Shown piece by piece: positions 43,917-53,600 of a stretch of 64,000 nt of DNA. Source of the stretch: Saprospiraceae bacterium UBA7687 (GTDB lineage: Bacteria; Bacteroidota; Bacteroidia; Chitinophagales; Saprospiraceae); assembly GCA_002482845.1 (NCBI GenBank), contig DLGT01000108.1, positions 1-64,000 on the forward strand. Reading direction: 5' to 3'. The translations under genes and the position numbers were made by a program. The notes under the pieces were generated by a model, which searched no databases, was not told the origin of the DNA, and saw only the letters and a list, made by a program, of their open reading frames with translations. Each line of letters begins with the position of its first letter. The stretch's first letter is position 1.

Positions 43917-45389
43917 ATGAATTTCAAATTATTTACACCTTTACTTTTTTTATTTTTTACAGTCTCATCACAAGCGCAACAAACTTGTGAATATCAAGAA
44001 GGTTCATTCGAAAACTGGACTGAATTTGTGGACTCTTCTTTTGTTGAATACGGATTCGATCCTTTATTTATTACGTTTCCAAATTTTCATGCATCAGCTT
44101 TTAGAGTATTTGTCATAGCTTTTTCTGGATTTACTTTTCCTGAAGGAAGTCAAGAGCACTATGATTTTGTGTCTTCAGGCTATGGAATTACTAAAAGTAA
44201 CGACAGCTATGATGGGGATTTTTCTGCCAAAGTGAGCGGTGATGCCATGATACCTTACGCTGATTTATATTCTGTCCATCCTTGTAATGAAGATACCGAT
44301 AAATTGACTTTTTATCTCAAACATATTGGGAATAGCCCTGACACATTGGATTTATATTTTTTTAGAGATACATCCGTAACATCATTCCCAGCTAATGAGT
44401 CCCAACTTTTAGATTATCCATCATACATAGAACATCGGATAATCAAAAGTGGTACCGATACTTCATTTATAAAAATAGAAATTCCTTTTACTAAAAATTT
44501 TGAATCCGCTCTTGCAGACACTATATTTGGTAATTTTATTGTATCTGGTAATCATCAGTTTTTTATAAATGGTGGCCAGAGTTATTTCCTCATTGACAAT
44601 GTAAAATTTGAGAAAAATGGCATTGATAATGATGGAGACGGTTTTAATGCTGATGTAGATTGTGATGATAATAATGCAGCTGTAAATGCTGATGCTGTAG
44701 AAATACCAAATAACAACATTGATGAAAACTGCGATGGCATTATCTTAATAATTGATGAAGATGGTGACGGTTTTAATTCTGATGTAGACTGTAACGACAA
44801 TAATTCAGCTATAAATTCTAGTGCAGTCGAAATTCCAAATAACAATATTGATGAGAACTGCGATGGCATCGTTTTAATAATTGATGTGGATGGTGACGGT
44901 TTTAATTCTGATGTAGACTGTAACGACAATAATGGAGCAATAAATCCTAATGCTATTGAAATTGCAAACAATAATGTGGATGAGAATTGTGATGGCGTTA
45001 TTTTAATAATTGATGAAGATGGCGACGGTTTTAACTCTGATGTAGATTGTGATGACAATAACTCAGAGATCAATCCTAATGGTATTGAAATTCCAAATAA
45101 TGGTATTGACGAAGATTGTAACGGAGCCGATTTAATAAGTAGTACAAGCAATTTAAACAACTTGTCATTCTCTATACATCCAAACCCTACCAATCAATTT
45201 ATCAACATAATAACTGGTGAAAACTTGGATAATATTCAAATTATCAACCAAGTTGGACAAACGTTATTAATGATTGATGGTAAAAATAAAGAAAATTTGG
45301 ATTTAGAATATTTACAATCTGGTATTTATTTTATAAAGATTACAGCAAAGAACAATATTAGTGCGCATAAAATATTTATAAAAAAATAA
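43917..45389 (+). CDS. Secreted MopE-type metal-binding repeat protein, T9SS type A
   Basis: A 490-aa protein. Signal peptide to about VSSQAQ; residues 25-235 form a beta-rich lectin/jelly-roll-like domain (NSPDTLDLYFFRD). Four tandem 43-aa repeats follow, each DGDGFNSDVDCNDNN then EIPNNNIDENCDG: the putative metal-binding motif found in MopE, with calcium-like DxDxDG loops and two Cys. The last about 75 residues are a type A sorting domain (FSIHPNPTNQFINI, GIYFIKIT, KIFIKK). The repeats are nearly identical at DNA level, consistent with recent unequal exchange. Confidence 0.88.
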   Translation: MNFKLFTPLLFLFFTVSSQAQQTCEYQEGSFENWTEFVDSSFVEYGFDPLFITFPNFHASAFRVFVIAFSGFTFPEGSQEHYDFVSSGYGITKSNDSYDGDFSAKVSGDAMIPYADLYSVHPCNEDTDKLTFYLKHIGNSPDTLDLYFFRDTSVTSFPANESQLLDYPSYIEHRIIKSGTDTSFIKIEIPFTKNFESALADTIFGNFIVSGNHQFFINGGQSYFLIDNVKFEKNGIDNDGDGFNADVDCDDNNAAVNADAVEIPNNNIDENCDGIILIIDEDGDGFNSDVDCNDNNSAINSSAVEIPNNNIDENCDGIVLIIDVDGDGFNSDVDCNDNNGAINPNAIEIANNNVDENCDGVILIIDEDGDGFNSDVDCDDNNSEINPNGIEIPNNGIDEDCNGADLISSTSNLNNLSFSIHPNPTNQFINIITGENLDNIQIINQVGQTLLMIDGKNKENLDLEYLQSGIYFIKITAKNNISAHKIFIKK

Positions 45390-45410
45390 AGGCAATTAAT
45401 AAAGTATAAA

Positions 45411-45442
45411 AAAAGGGTTGAACAAAAGTTCAGCCCTTTTTT
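45411..45442. terminator. Rho-independent terminator
   Basis: AAAAGGGTTGAAC, loop AAAA, GTTCAGCCCTTTT followed by TT: a 13-bp stem with one G-T pair, A-rich before and T-rich after, so it could act in both directions. It lies 22 nt after the MopE-repeat gene. Confidence 0.85.
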
Positions 45443-45483
45443 ATTTAAATGATGGGCATCCTATAAACTTATTTTACTATTCT

Positions 45484-45491
45484 TATCTTTG
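45484..45491 (+). promoter_or_regulatory. Putative -7 box of the GH3 gene
   Basis: TATCTTTG, an exact TAnnTTTG match, 23 nt before the ATG at 45515. Confidence 0.5.
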
Positions 45492-45514
45492 CGTTTCAAT
45501 CGTAGTATCCCGAC

Positions 45515-47026
45515 ATGAGCATCAAGGCATTTATAGTACAAAAAGCAGCTGCATTTACAGCAAAAAGAATCAATAAATGGAAAAAAACAGCCGTTTCTGA
45601 TCAGCAAAAAATTATGCTGCAACTTACGAGTAAAGCAAAAAATACACTTTTCGGGAAAGATCATCATTTTGATAAAATCCGAACTTATGAAGATTATAAA
45701 AAGAATATACCCGTAAGAGATTATGAAGCGCTGAGACCTTATGTGGACCAAGTGACAGAAGGGAAAGCTAACATCCTTTGGCCAGGAAAACCCAAATATT
45801 TTGCAAAAACGTCAGGCACTACTAGTGGTGTGAAATACATTCCCATCACGCACGATAGTATGCCGAATCACATCCATTCTGCACGAAATGCCATGTTAAA
45901 CTACCTACATCAAGTTGGGAGTGCAGACATTTTTAAGGGTAAATTGATATTTTTATCGGGGTCGCCTGTTCTAGATGAAAAAGGTGGCATTCCTACAGGT
46001 AGATTATCAGGTATTGTAAACCATGAAGTGCCAAAATGGATCCGTACAAATCAGTTGCCATCTTACGAAACCAATTGTATAGATGATTGGGAAACGAAGC
46101 TAGAGAAAATAGTTGAAGAAACTTTGACCCAAGACATGAGATTGATCAGCGGCATACCACCTTGGGTACAAATGTATTACGAAAGAATTCTCGAGAAAAC
46201 GGGTAAAAAGACCATTCGAGAAGTATTCCCAAATTATAGCCTATTCATGTATGGTGGAGTAAATTTCGAACCATATAGAGCAAAACTAGAAGAACTTGTA
46301 GGTGGTCGAATGGACAGCATCGAGACCTACCCTGCTTCTGAAGGATTTATTGCTTTTCAGGATGATAAAAATGATTCAGGATTATTATTAAATACCAATT
46401 CTGGATTATTCTTTGAGTTTATACCTGTAGAACGCGTTTTTGACAAAAATCCAGATCGACTGATGCTCGACCAGGTGGAATTGCATAAAGACTATGCCAT
46501 CATCATAAACAACAATGCTGGACTTTGGGCTTATGACATCGGCGATTGTGTAAGATTTGTCTCCTTAAATCCTTATAAAATCTTAGTTTCTGGTCGTGTG
46601 AAACATTATATCTCTGCATTTGGAGAGCATGTGATCGGCAAAGAAGTCGAAGAAGCAATCCTTACAGTTGCAAATAAACAAAAAGTTAGCATCACAGAAT
46701 TTACTGTGGCACCACAAGTCAGCCCACAGGATGGAAGTACGCCTTATCATGAGTGGTTTGTGGAGTTTGACCATGCACCATCAGACATAAAGACGTTTGC
46801 AGCAGAAGTAGATAAAGAAATGTGTATTCAAAACATATATTACGACGATCTTATCAAAGGCAAAATACTCCAACCACTTATCATTAGATCACTTAAAAAA
46901 GATAGCTTCAGAGATTATATGAAATCTCAAGGAAAGCTAGGTGGTCAAAACAAAGTGCCGAGATTGAGTAATGATAGGAAAATTGCTGATCAATTGGTGC
47001 CATTTCAACTTTCAGATCAAGTATAA
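45515..47026 (+). CDS. GH3-family acyl-adenylating enzyme
   Basis: A 503-aa member of the GH3 (auxin-responsive promoter) family, which in plants conjugates acyl acids to amino acids through acyl-adenylates; bacterial members are widespread in Bacteroidota and mostly uncharacterised. Blocks visible: ILWPGKPKYFAKTSGTTSG with the ATP-binding SGTTSG, LMFMYGGVNFEPY-like FMYGGVNFEPY, ETYPASEGFIAFQ, YDIGDCVRF and the C-terminal HYISAFGEHVIGKEVEEA. Full length. The neighbours give no hint of the substrate. Confidence 0.92.
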   Translation: MSIKAFIVQKAAAFTAKRINKWKKTAVSDQQKIMLQLTSKAKNTLFGKDHHFDKIRTYEDYKKNIPVRDYEALRPYVDQVTEGKANILWPGKPKYFAKTSGTTSGVKYIPITHDSMPNHIHSARNAMLNYLHQVGSADIFKGKLIFLSGSPVLDEKGGIPTGRLSGIVNHEVPKWIRTNQLPSYETNCIDDWETKLEKIVEETLTQDMRLISGIPPWVQMYYERILEKTGKKTIREVFPNYSLFMYGGVNFEPYRAKLEELVGGRMDSIETYPASEGFIAFQDDKNDSGLLLNTNSGLFFEFIPVERVFDKNPDRLMLDQVELHKDYAIIINNNAGLWAYDIGDCVRFVSLNPYKILVSGRVKHYISAFGEHVIGKEVEEAILTVANKQKVSITEFTVAPQVSPQDGSTPYHEWFVEFDHAPSDIKTFAAEVDKEMCIQNIYYDDLIKGKILQPLIIRSLKKDSFRDYMKSQGKLGGQNKVPRLSNDRKIADQLVPFQLSDQV

Positions 47027-47179
47027 AAATATACCAAGTTTAGTACATTCATTTTTCTAAAATGGTTAAATTTTACCTTTTTTGTTCTTAAAACAAAACT
47101 TCAATTATAATCTTTTGTTTATGAGATTAAGAAGTTGTAAATTCAAAATTTAATTATTACATCAAATAAAAATAACATT

Positions 47180-47593
47180 ATGTATCCTGTAGAGTTAACT
47201 ACACCAATAGCAAGAGATTTGACGGAATTCGGATTTAAATCTTTACAAAATCCTGAAGCAGTGACTGAGGTACTAGACCATAAAGAAGGTACTGTTCTGT
47301 TAGTTGTAAATTCTGTGTGTGGTTGCGCCGCTGCAAATGCAAGACCTGGTGCAAAAATGTCGGTGACAGGAGATAAAAAACCTGATCAATTAGTAACAGT
47401 TTTTGCTGGCGTGGATAAAGATGCTGTAGAAAAGGCAAGAGAATTTTTATTACCTTATCCACCATCGTCACCATCTATTGCTCTGTTTAAAGATGGTAAG
47501 TTAGTGCACATGCTAGAAAGAAGACACATAGAAGGTAATTCAGCACAAGCTATTGCATATAACCTTCAGAGCGCTTACGAAAAGTTCTGTTAA
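47180..47593 (+). CDS. BrxA/BrxB-type bacilliredoxin
   Basis: A 137-aa YphP/YqiW-family thiol-disulfide protein. The active-site motif CGC (Cys47, Cys49) lies in VVNSVCGCAAANARPG; the C-terminal part has the family blocks PSSPSIALFKDGKLVHMLERR and HIEGNSAQAIA. Bacilliredoxins remove bacillithiol from proteins in Firmicutes and occur with bacillithiol in many Bacteroidota; the role here is inferred. Monocistronic with a strong terminator. Confidence 0.93.
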   Translation: MYPVELTTPIARDLTEFGFKSLQNPEAVTEVLDHKEGTVLLVVNSVCGCAAANARPGAKMSVTGDKKPDQLVTVFAGVDKDAVEKAREFLLPYPPSSPSIALFKDGKLVHMLERRHIEGNSAQAIAYNLQSAYEKFC

Positions 47594-47620
47594 GTCAGAC
47601 TAAAGAAAAGTATAATAAAA

Positions 47621-47652
47621 AAGGCACTTCATTTCTGGAGTGCCTTTTTTTA
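47621..47652. terminator. Bidirectional terminator
   Basis: AAGGCACT..AGTGCCTT stem (8 bp plus two weaker pairs) with a T-run on the plus side and an A-run before it. It sits between the convergent bacilliredoxin and SdrD-B genes, so it probably serves both. Confidence 0.85.
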
Positions 47653-47675
47653 TTTCTAATTTAAAAGGGAGTGCA

Positions 47676-50600
47676 TTATTGGTCAATTTTTATAAATGAT
47701 TTGACCATTTTTGAACGAGCACTTACCAAGTGTAAAGAATACTTACCTGATGGAAGATTTTCTATATTTATTCTTTCATTACCATCAATAATTGTTCCTT
47801 TAAGTATGATAGAACCTTGATTATTTGCGATATAATAAATTGCCGATTCACTTTCATTTGATATCACATCTATATAATCAAATGCTGGATTTGGATGTAT
47901 AGACAAGGAGGTATTTCTGACCATAAATTCACCAGGATTATCCGTAAAATTAGAACTTCGAGCGTATCCAAAATCAAAATTATCTACGGTTGTTGCTCCA
48001 CCTAGAGTCAACAAACGAGTTGTGCCTGTACCATACTGATTGGTGATTTCACTGTCACGATCTTGATTTGCACCTGTAAATAAAATATATTTTTTGCCAC
48101 CATATTCTGGTACTTTGCAATAATACTGTCCCGGATCTAGGTTATTGAGTTCATATTTCCCAAAAGCATCTGTTTTTACTGATTTGACAAAAATGTGAAA
48201 CTTATTGAAAATCAGTATCAAGACATTAGACATTAAGGAATCATTACTATCTCTAAGGGCATTTCCATTAGCATCAAACCAAGCTACACCTTTTAAGGTC
48301 GCAGTGACCTTTGGGTAGTATCCTGCATCGATATATTTCATGGTGTAATTATTGTCTAATATTACCATATCTGAACTACCATCTACATTTACATCAGAAT
48401 CTTTATCTGGATCGACACCCATATGTTTGGCAGTAAATACGTGATCTCCTGGTGCTGAAACTTGTACGTAACATCCACCTTGCTGACCAGAAACAAAAGC
48501 ATACATACCAGCATGATTCGTTTTGAAAGTTTGTAAAGTGTTTTGATTTATATCTCTAAGTTGTACATCAATGAGTGAAGATAGTTTTTCATCCTCTGTA
48601 CGCACACCATCTTCATTGGCATCATTCCATACATTACCCATTATCACTCTATTCGTTGTGGATTGAATACCTGCATCAACATCCAAAAACGTACTACCAT
48701 GAGCTAAAGAAATCAAAGGTGTCGTACCTGTAATGTCCACATCACTATCTAATGCACCACTACTACCTGCGTATTGTAATGTAAATTCGAAATTATCTGG
48801 AAGTGAAAACTGTAAATAATAAAGCCTCTGTCTAAGTCCTTCGAATGAATAAAAGCCATCTGCATCCGTCACAGCAGTAGCTAATGTAATTCCACTTTGG
48901 CTAAATAAATTTACCGTGATATCAGGTACTCCGGGCTCTCCTGCATCTTGAATACCATCTTTATTAAGGTCATGCCATACTCTATCTCCTATGGTAGCTG
49001 GCTGATATGCGCCTGCATCTATATTGGTTATATTTTGACCAGGCAGGACTTCAAAAAGATTGGTCGTTAATGGTCCGTTTGCATTGGTGATGTCGTTATC
49101 AAATTCTGGATCACCCACATTAGGCGCTGAAATAATATAAGTCCCTGATGGTATATTAAACTTGACATAGTAACGGTCAGGTTTTACATTTGTAAATTGG
49201 TAAAAACCAGTAAATTCATTGCCTTGTTGGACATTTGTACGTGTACTATCGACTAAGATGCCCGTTTCAGTAAATAGTTGAACTAAAATATTTGCAATAC
49301 CTGGCTCATTCGTCTGATAAAGTCCATTACCATTCAAATCCAACCAAACCCTGTCTCCAATACTTCCAGTTTGTACATAACCTACGTCAATATTATCATA
49401 ATCTGCCACTAATAAGAAATCTCGAAGAGTGACTAGACCGTTACCATCTGCCTTGCTATTTAGATTCTGATTGATTGGGTTTTGATTTACAAATGTAAAG
49501 CCATCCACAACAGAAAACTGAAGACTATATCTTCCGACTGCTACATTGTCAAACAAATAAGATCCGTCGGTAGCAGAAGTAGTCGTTTGAACAATACTTC
49601 CACTTTCATCAATCAATTGAATAGATACACCATCTATACCAGGTTCATTAGTTTCTTGCAATCCATTGTTATTCAAATCATTCCAAACAAAATCTCCAAT
49701 GGTGATTTTCTCTGCATATCCAAGGTCAATATCATTTAGTGTGTCTCCAGGAAAAAGATTTAAAACCCTAGTACTTCCAAGACCAAATTCATTAGAAATA
49801 TCACTATCTAATGGTACAGAAACACCTGAATAGATGACAAATACCTTATCACTCATAACAGGTCCCGACACATAATAATCGTCAAATGGTATATCTGAAA
49901 ACGTATAAGTTCCACCCGAAACTGTCAATTGCGAACTGACAAATGTGCCTCCCATTTCATACAAACTCACTTCCACACCTGAAAGGGAAATTTCAGATAC
50001 ATCTCTCAATTTATTATTATTTGAATCTTGCCAAACACGACCTTTTATAACACCTGCAAGTGGAGCCTTGATAACATATCCTGCGTCAATGTCAAGGCGA
50101 TTTCCATTTGGTCTAATATTAAATATGGCTGTACTTCCATCTATGCTAGATACCACATCAGAATTAAGTAAGGAATCTACACTATTTTCTACAGTAAAAC
50201 CGAAGTTATCTGGCATACCAAAGCTGACAAAATAATCTCCATAAACCAAATTATCAAAACTATAAAAACCAGAATTACCATTTGCAATAGAAACATTCGT
50301 TACTGTAGAATCTATAAGTGTCCCTGACTGATCATAAAGTTTCAAAACAATACCATTCAAACCTTCCTCATCATCATCTTGAAGTCCGTTTTCATTCGTA
50401 TCGATCCACACATAATCGCCTACAGATGATCTACCCACAAGTCCCGCACTGATATCAGTTTTATCTTGTCCATTGGCAATGACGAAATTTGCAGTAGTGC
50501 CATCAAAAATATCAATAACATCTGAATTCAATAAATTGTCATTTCCTTGACCAAAGAGTGTGAATAATAAACTATCTGGTCGATCAAATATGATGCTATA

Positions 50601-53600
50601 AGTGCCAGCTAATAAGGAAGGGAAATTGTAAAATCCATTCAAATCAGTCGTATCTAAGGCTAATGTATCTCCAGCATCATTTAATAAATAAACTAAAATA
50701 CTATCTAAATTTTGCTCTACATTATCTTTAATACCATCACCATTCTCATCAAACCAAACAAAACCCGACTGACTACCCTGAACAGAAATTAACCCTAAAT
50801 CGATATTCAATTGCGAAGTATTGGAAACTAAAATAATATCTCTACTGAAAGCTTCATTATTAATTTTATCAAAATCAGAATTGAGTACATCGGAAGATAA
50901 CTCTATCATGGTAATGTCAAATCCATTAGGAATGGCTGCTTTTATGGTATATGTACCTGGAATTAGGTTATTAAAATTGTAAAATCCAGAAGCATCAGAT
51001 ATTGTATTTGCTATTTCGTCGCCAGCAATATTTCTCAAAACCAATGAAACTCCTTCTATTCCTGCTTCGCCAATATCTTGCAAACCATTTTGATTTACAT
51101 CATTCCAAACAAAATCACCAATGGTCGAATATCTATAAAGTCCAGCATCTACATTATTAATAATATCGTTTGATCCAATAATTAATGTTTGAGTACTTCC
51201 AGTCAAAGGGTCTGCATCTGAATCAATATCTTCATTACCAATAACATTAGCTTGCGTAAAAATATAATCTTGTGGAGCTTCGAAAGTTAACGTATAGGTA
51301 CCTGCAGGAAGATTGGTAAACTGATATTTCCCTGCATTATCTGTGATAACTTGTGCGTTAAGGGTAGATCCATTTTGAGCTGTACCGCTTAAAAGAACTT
51401 TTACACCCAATATTCCTGGTTCGTCTGTATCTTGGAGTCCATTTCCGTTCATATCTTCCCATACAAAATCACCAATTACGGCTTTTGCTTCAGAAATAAA
51501 TCCTGCATCAATATCGGTTTTTATCTGTCCACTTATGATCTCGACTTCATATACATTTCCTAAATCGTCTATATCGCTATCTTTTGTATCATCAGCGTCT
51601 TGATCAGCAAAAGTGGGTTGAAATCCTTCTCTAATTTCAAATTCGACATCATAAAAAGCTGGCTTTAAATTATCGAAATAATAACGGCCAGTTCCATCCG
51701 TAAATGTTTCTAAAATGACAGGCATTGGCAAATTCAAACTTGTGAGTGTCACTTTTATACCTTCGATACCTACTTCATTTTCATTTTGAATGCCATCTTC
51801 ATTGACATCATTCCACACATAATCTCCGATGGCTCCACGTCTGAAAAATGCGGCATCTATTGTATTAATTTGTTGCCCATTTTGAACGGTGACCATAAAA
51901 GTAGTTGGCGATTGTGACTCATAACCTGTTGGTGTGGTAAAAGTAATGGTGTAAAAACCAGCTATCACATTAATAAAAACGTATGAACCTTGGGCATCAG
52001 TAGTTGTAGTCATTTCTACTAAATTGCCAAAAATATCTGTTCCTGACAAAGTGATCAACACGTCAGCTATACCTGGTTCACCCATATCTGAGATTCCATT
52101 ACAGTTTAAATCTTCCCATACAAAATCACCAATGTAACCAAATGCTATTAACCCAGCATCTAAGCTGAAATCTGAGTTATTATTATTTACAGAAAAAGAT
52201 ATAGTATTTCCACTTTCAATTAAATCACTATCAATATTTTTATCAGTACCGACCATGTTCAAAGTAGATATAAAACCCATTGGAACGTCAACTGTCAGTG
52301 TGTATGAACCTACAAATATATTTGAGAAACTGTATGCTCCATTTTGATCTGTTGTGGTGTTCAAATTGACTGCAGTACCATTAAAATCTATACCAGAAAG
52401 CTGAATATTGACGTTTGCTAATCCTGGTTCTCCTGCGTCTTGAATACCATTTGCATTTAGATCATTCCAAACAAAATCACCTATGGTTACGCCACTTACC
52501 AAGCCAACATCGTTAGAAAGATCGTCAATTCCGCTTATAAGATTTATATTTTCGATAAGACCATTAATTGCGTCAGAATCAACATTGTTAACACTACCTT
52601 CATTTGATGGGCTGAACATAAAACCTCCTGGTAAAGACATATTTATATTATATGTACCAGGAACCAAATCATCAAATAAATAATAGCCATTTCCATCTGT
52701 GATGACAGATGTAGCGACTGGATTTCCATCACCACTAGTGCCATTTAATGATAATTCAATACCTTCAATTCCAAGTTCTCCAATATCTTGAATACCATTT
52801 CCATTGACATCTTCCCAAACAAAATCTCCTATCGATGCCAATCTATACATCCCTGCATCATAGGTAGTATTCTCTTCTCCACTCATCAACATGATATCTT
52901 CAATCGTATTTCCTACCACATCATTATCAATAGCGTCATTCGCACCGACATTATCAATACTAAAGTAATAACCATCAGGTAATGTAAAAGTAAGTCTATA
53001 AATACCTGGTTTTAAATTGTCAAAAATATAGTAACCATTTTCATCTGTGATTTGCGTTCCTATTTCTATAATTTCATCTCTGCGTATTTCTACTAAGTTA
53101 ACCGATACATTTACCAATCCTGATTCATTCAAATCTTGTAGACCATTGGCATTTAAATCTTCCCACACAAAGTCACTTATGCTACCTAATCTATAAAGTC
53201 CAGCGTCAAAATTAACTAACAAATCTCCACTACAGACCATTATATTTTCTACTACACCATTGAGCGCATCACTATCTTTGGTCTGATCGTCGCCTTGTGC
53301 AAAAAGTGTAAAGAAATAGCTATTAGGTGCTGTGAAAGTTATCTTGTAATTTCCTGGTTTGACATTAAGAAAACCATATCTACCCATCAAGTTTGTTTTG
53401 GTCTGAAGAGTTACAGACTGACCATCTCCAGCAATTCCTTCGAGAAGTACATCTACATTTGGTAATGGGAGTTCACCATTATTTTGAATACCATTTCCAT
53501 TTTTATCCTCCCACACAGAGTCACCTAGTTTTGCGGTCTGATAGAAACCTGCATCAACATTATTTTTAGGTCCAGCAGTATTAAAAGTAAATATTGGAGT

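Noticed and set aside
44582..45193. 203-codon ORF antisense to the MopE repeats
   Set aside because: Its repeats merely mirror the 129-bp coding repeats of the plus-strand gene.
49482..49739. ORFs antisense to the SdrD-B gene (also near 49945, 52483, 52788, 54348)
   Set aside because: Shadows of a strongly supported 2480-aa gene with repeated modules.
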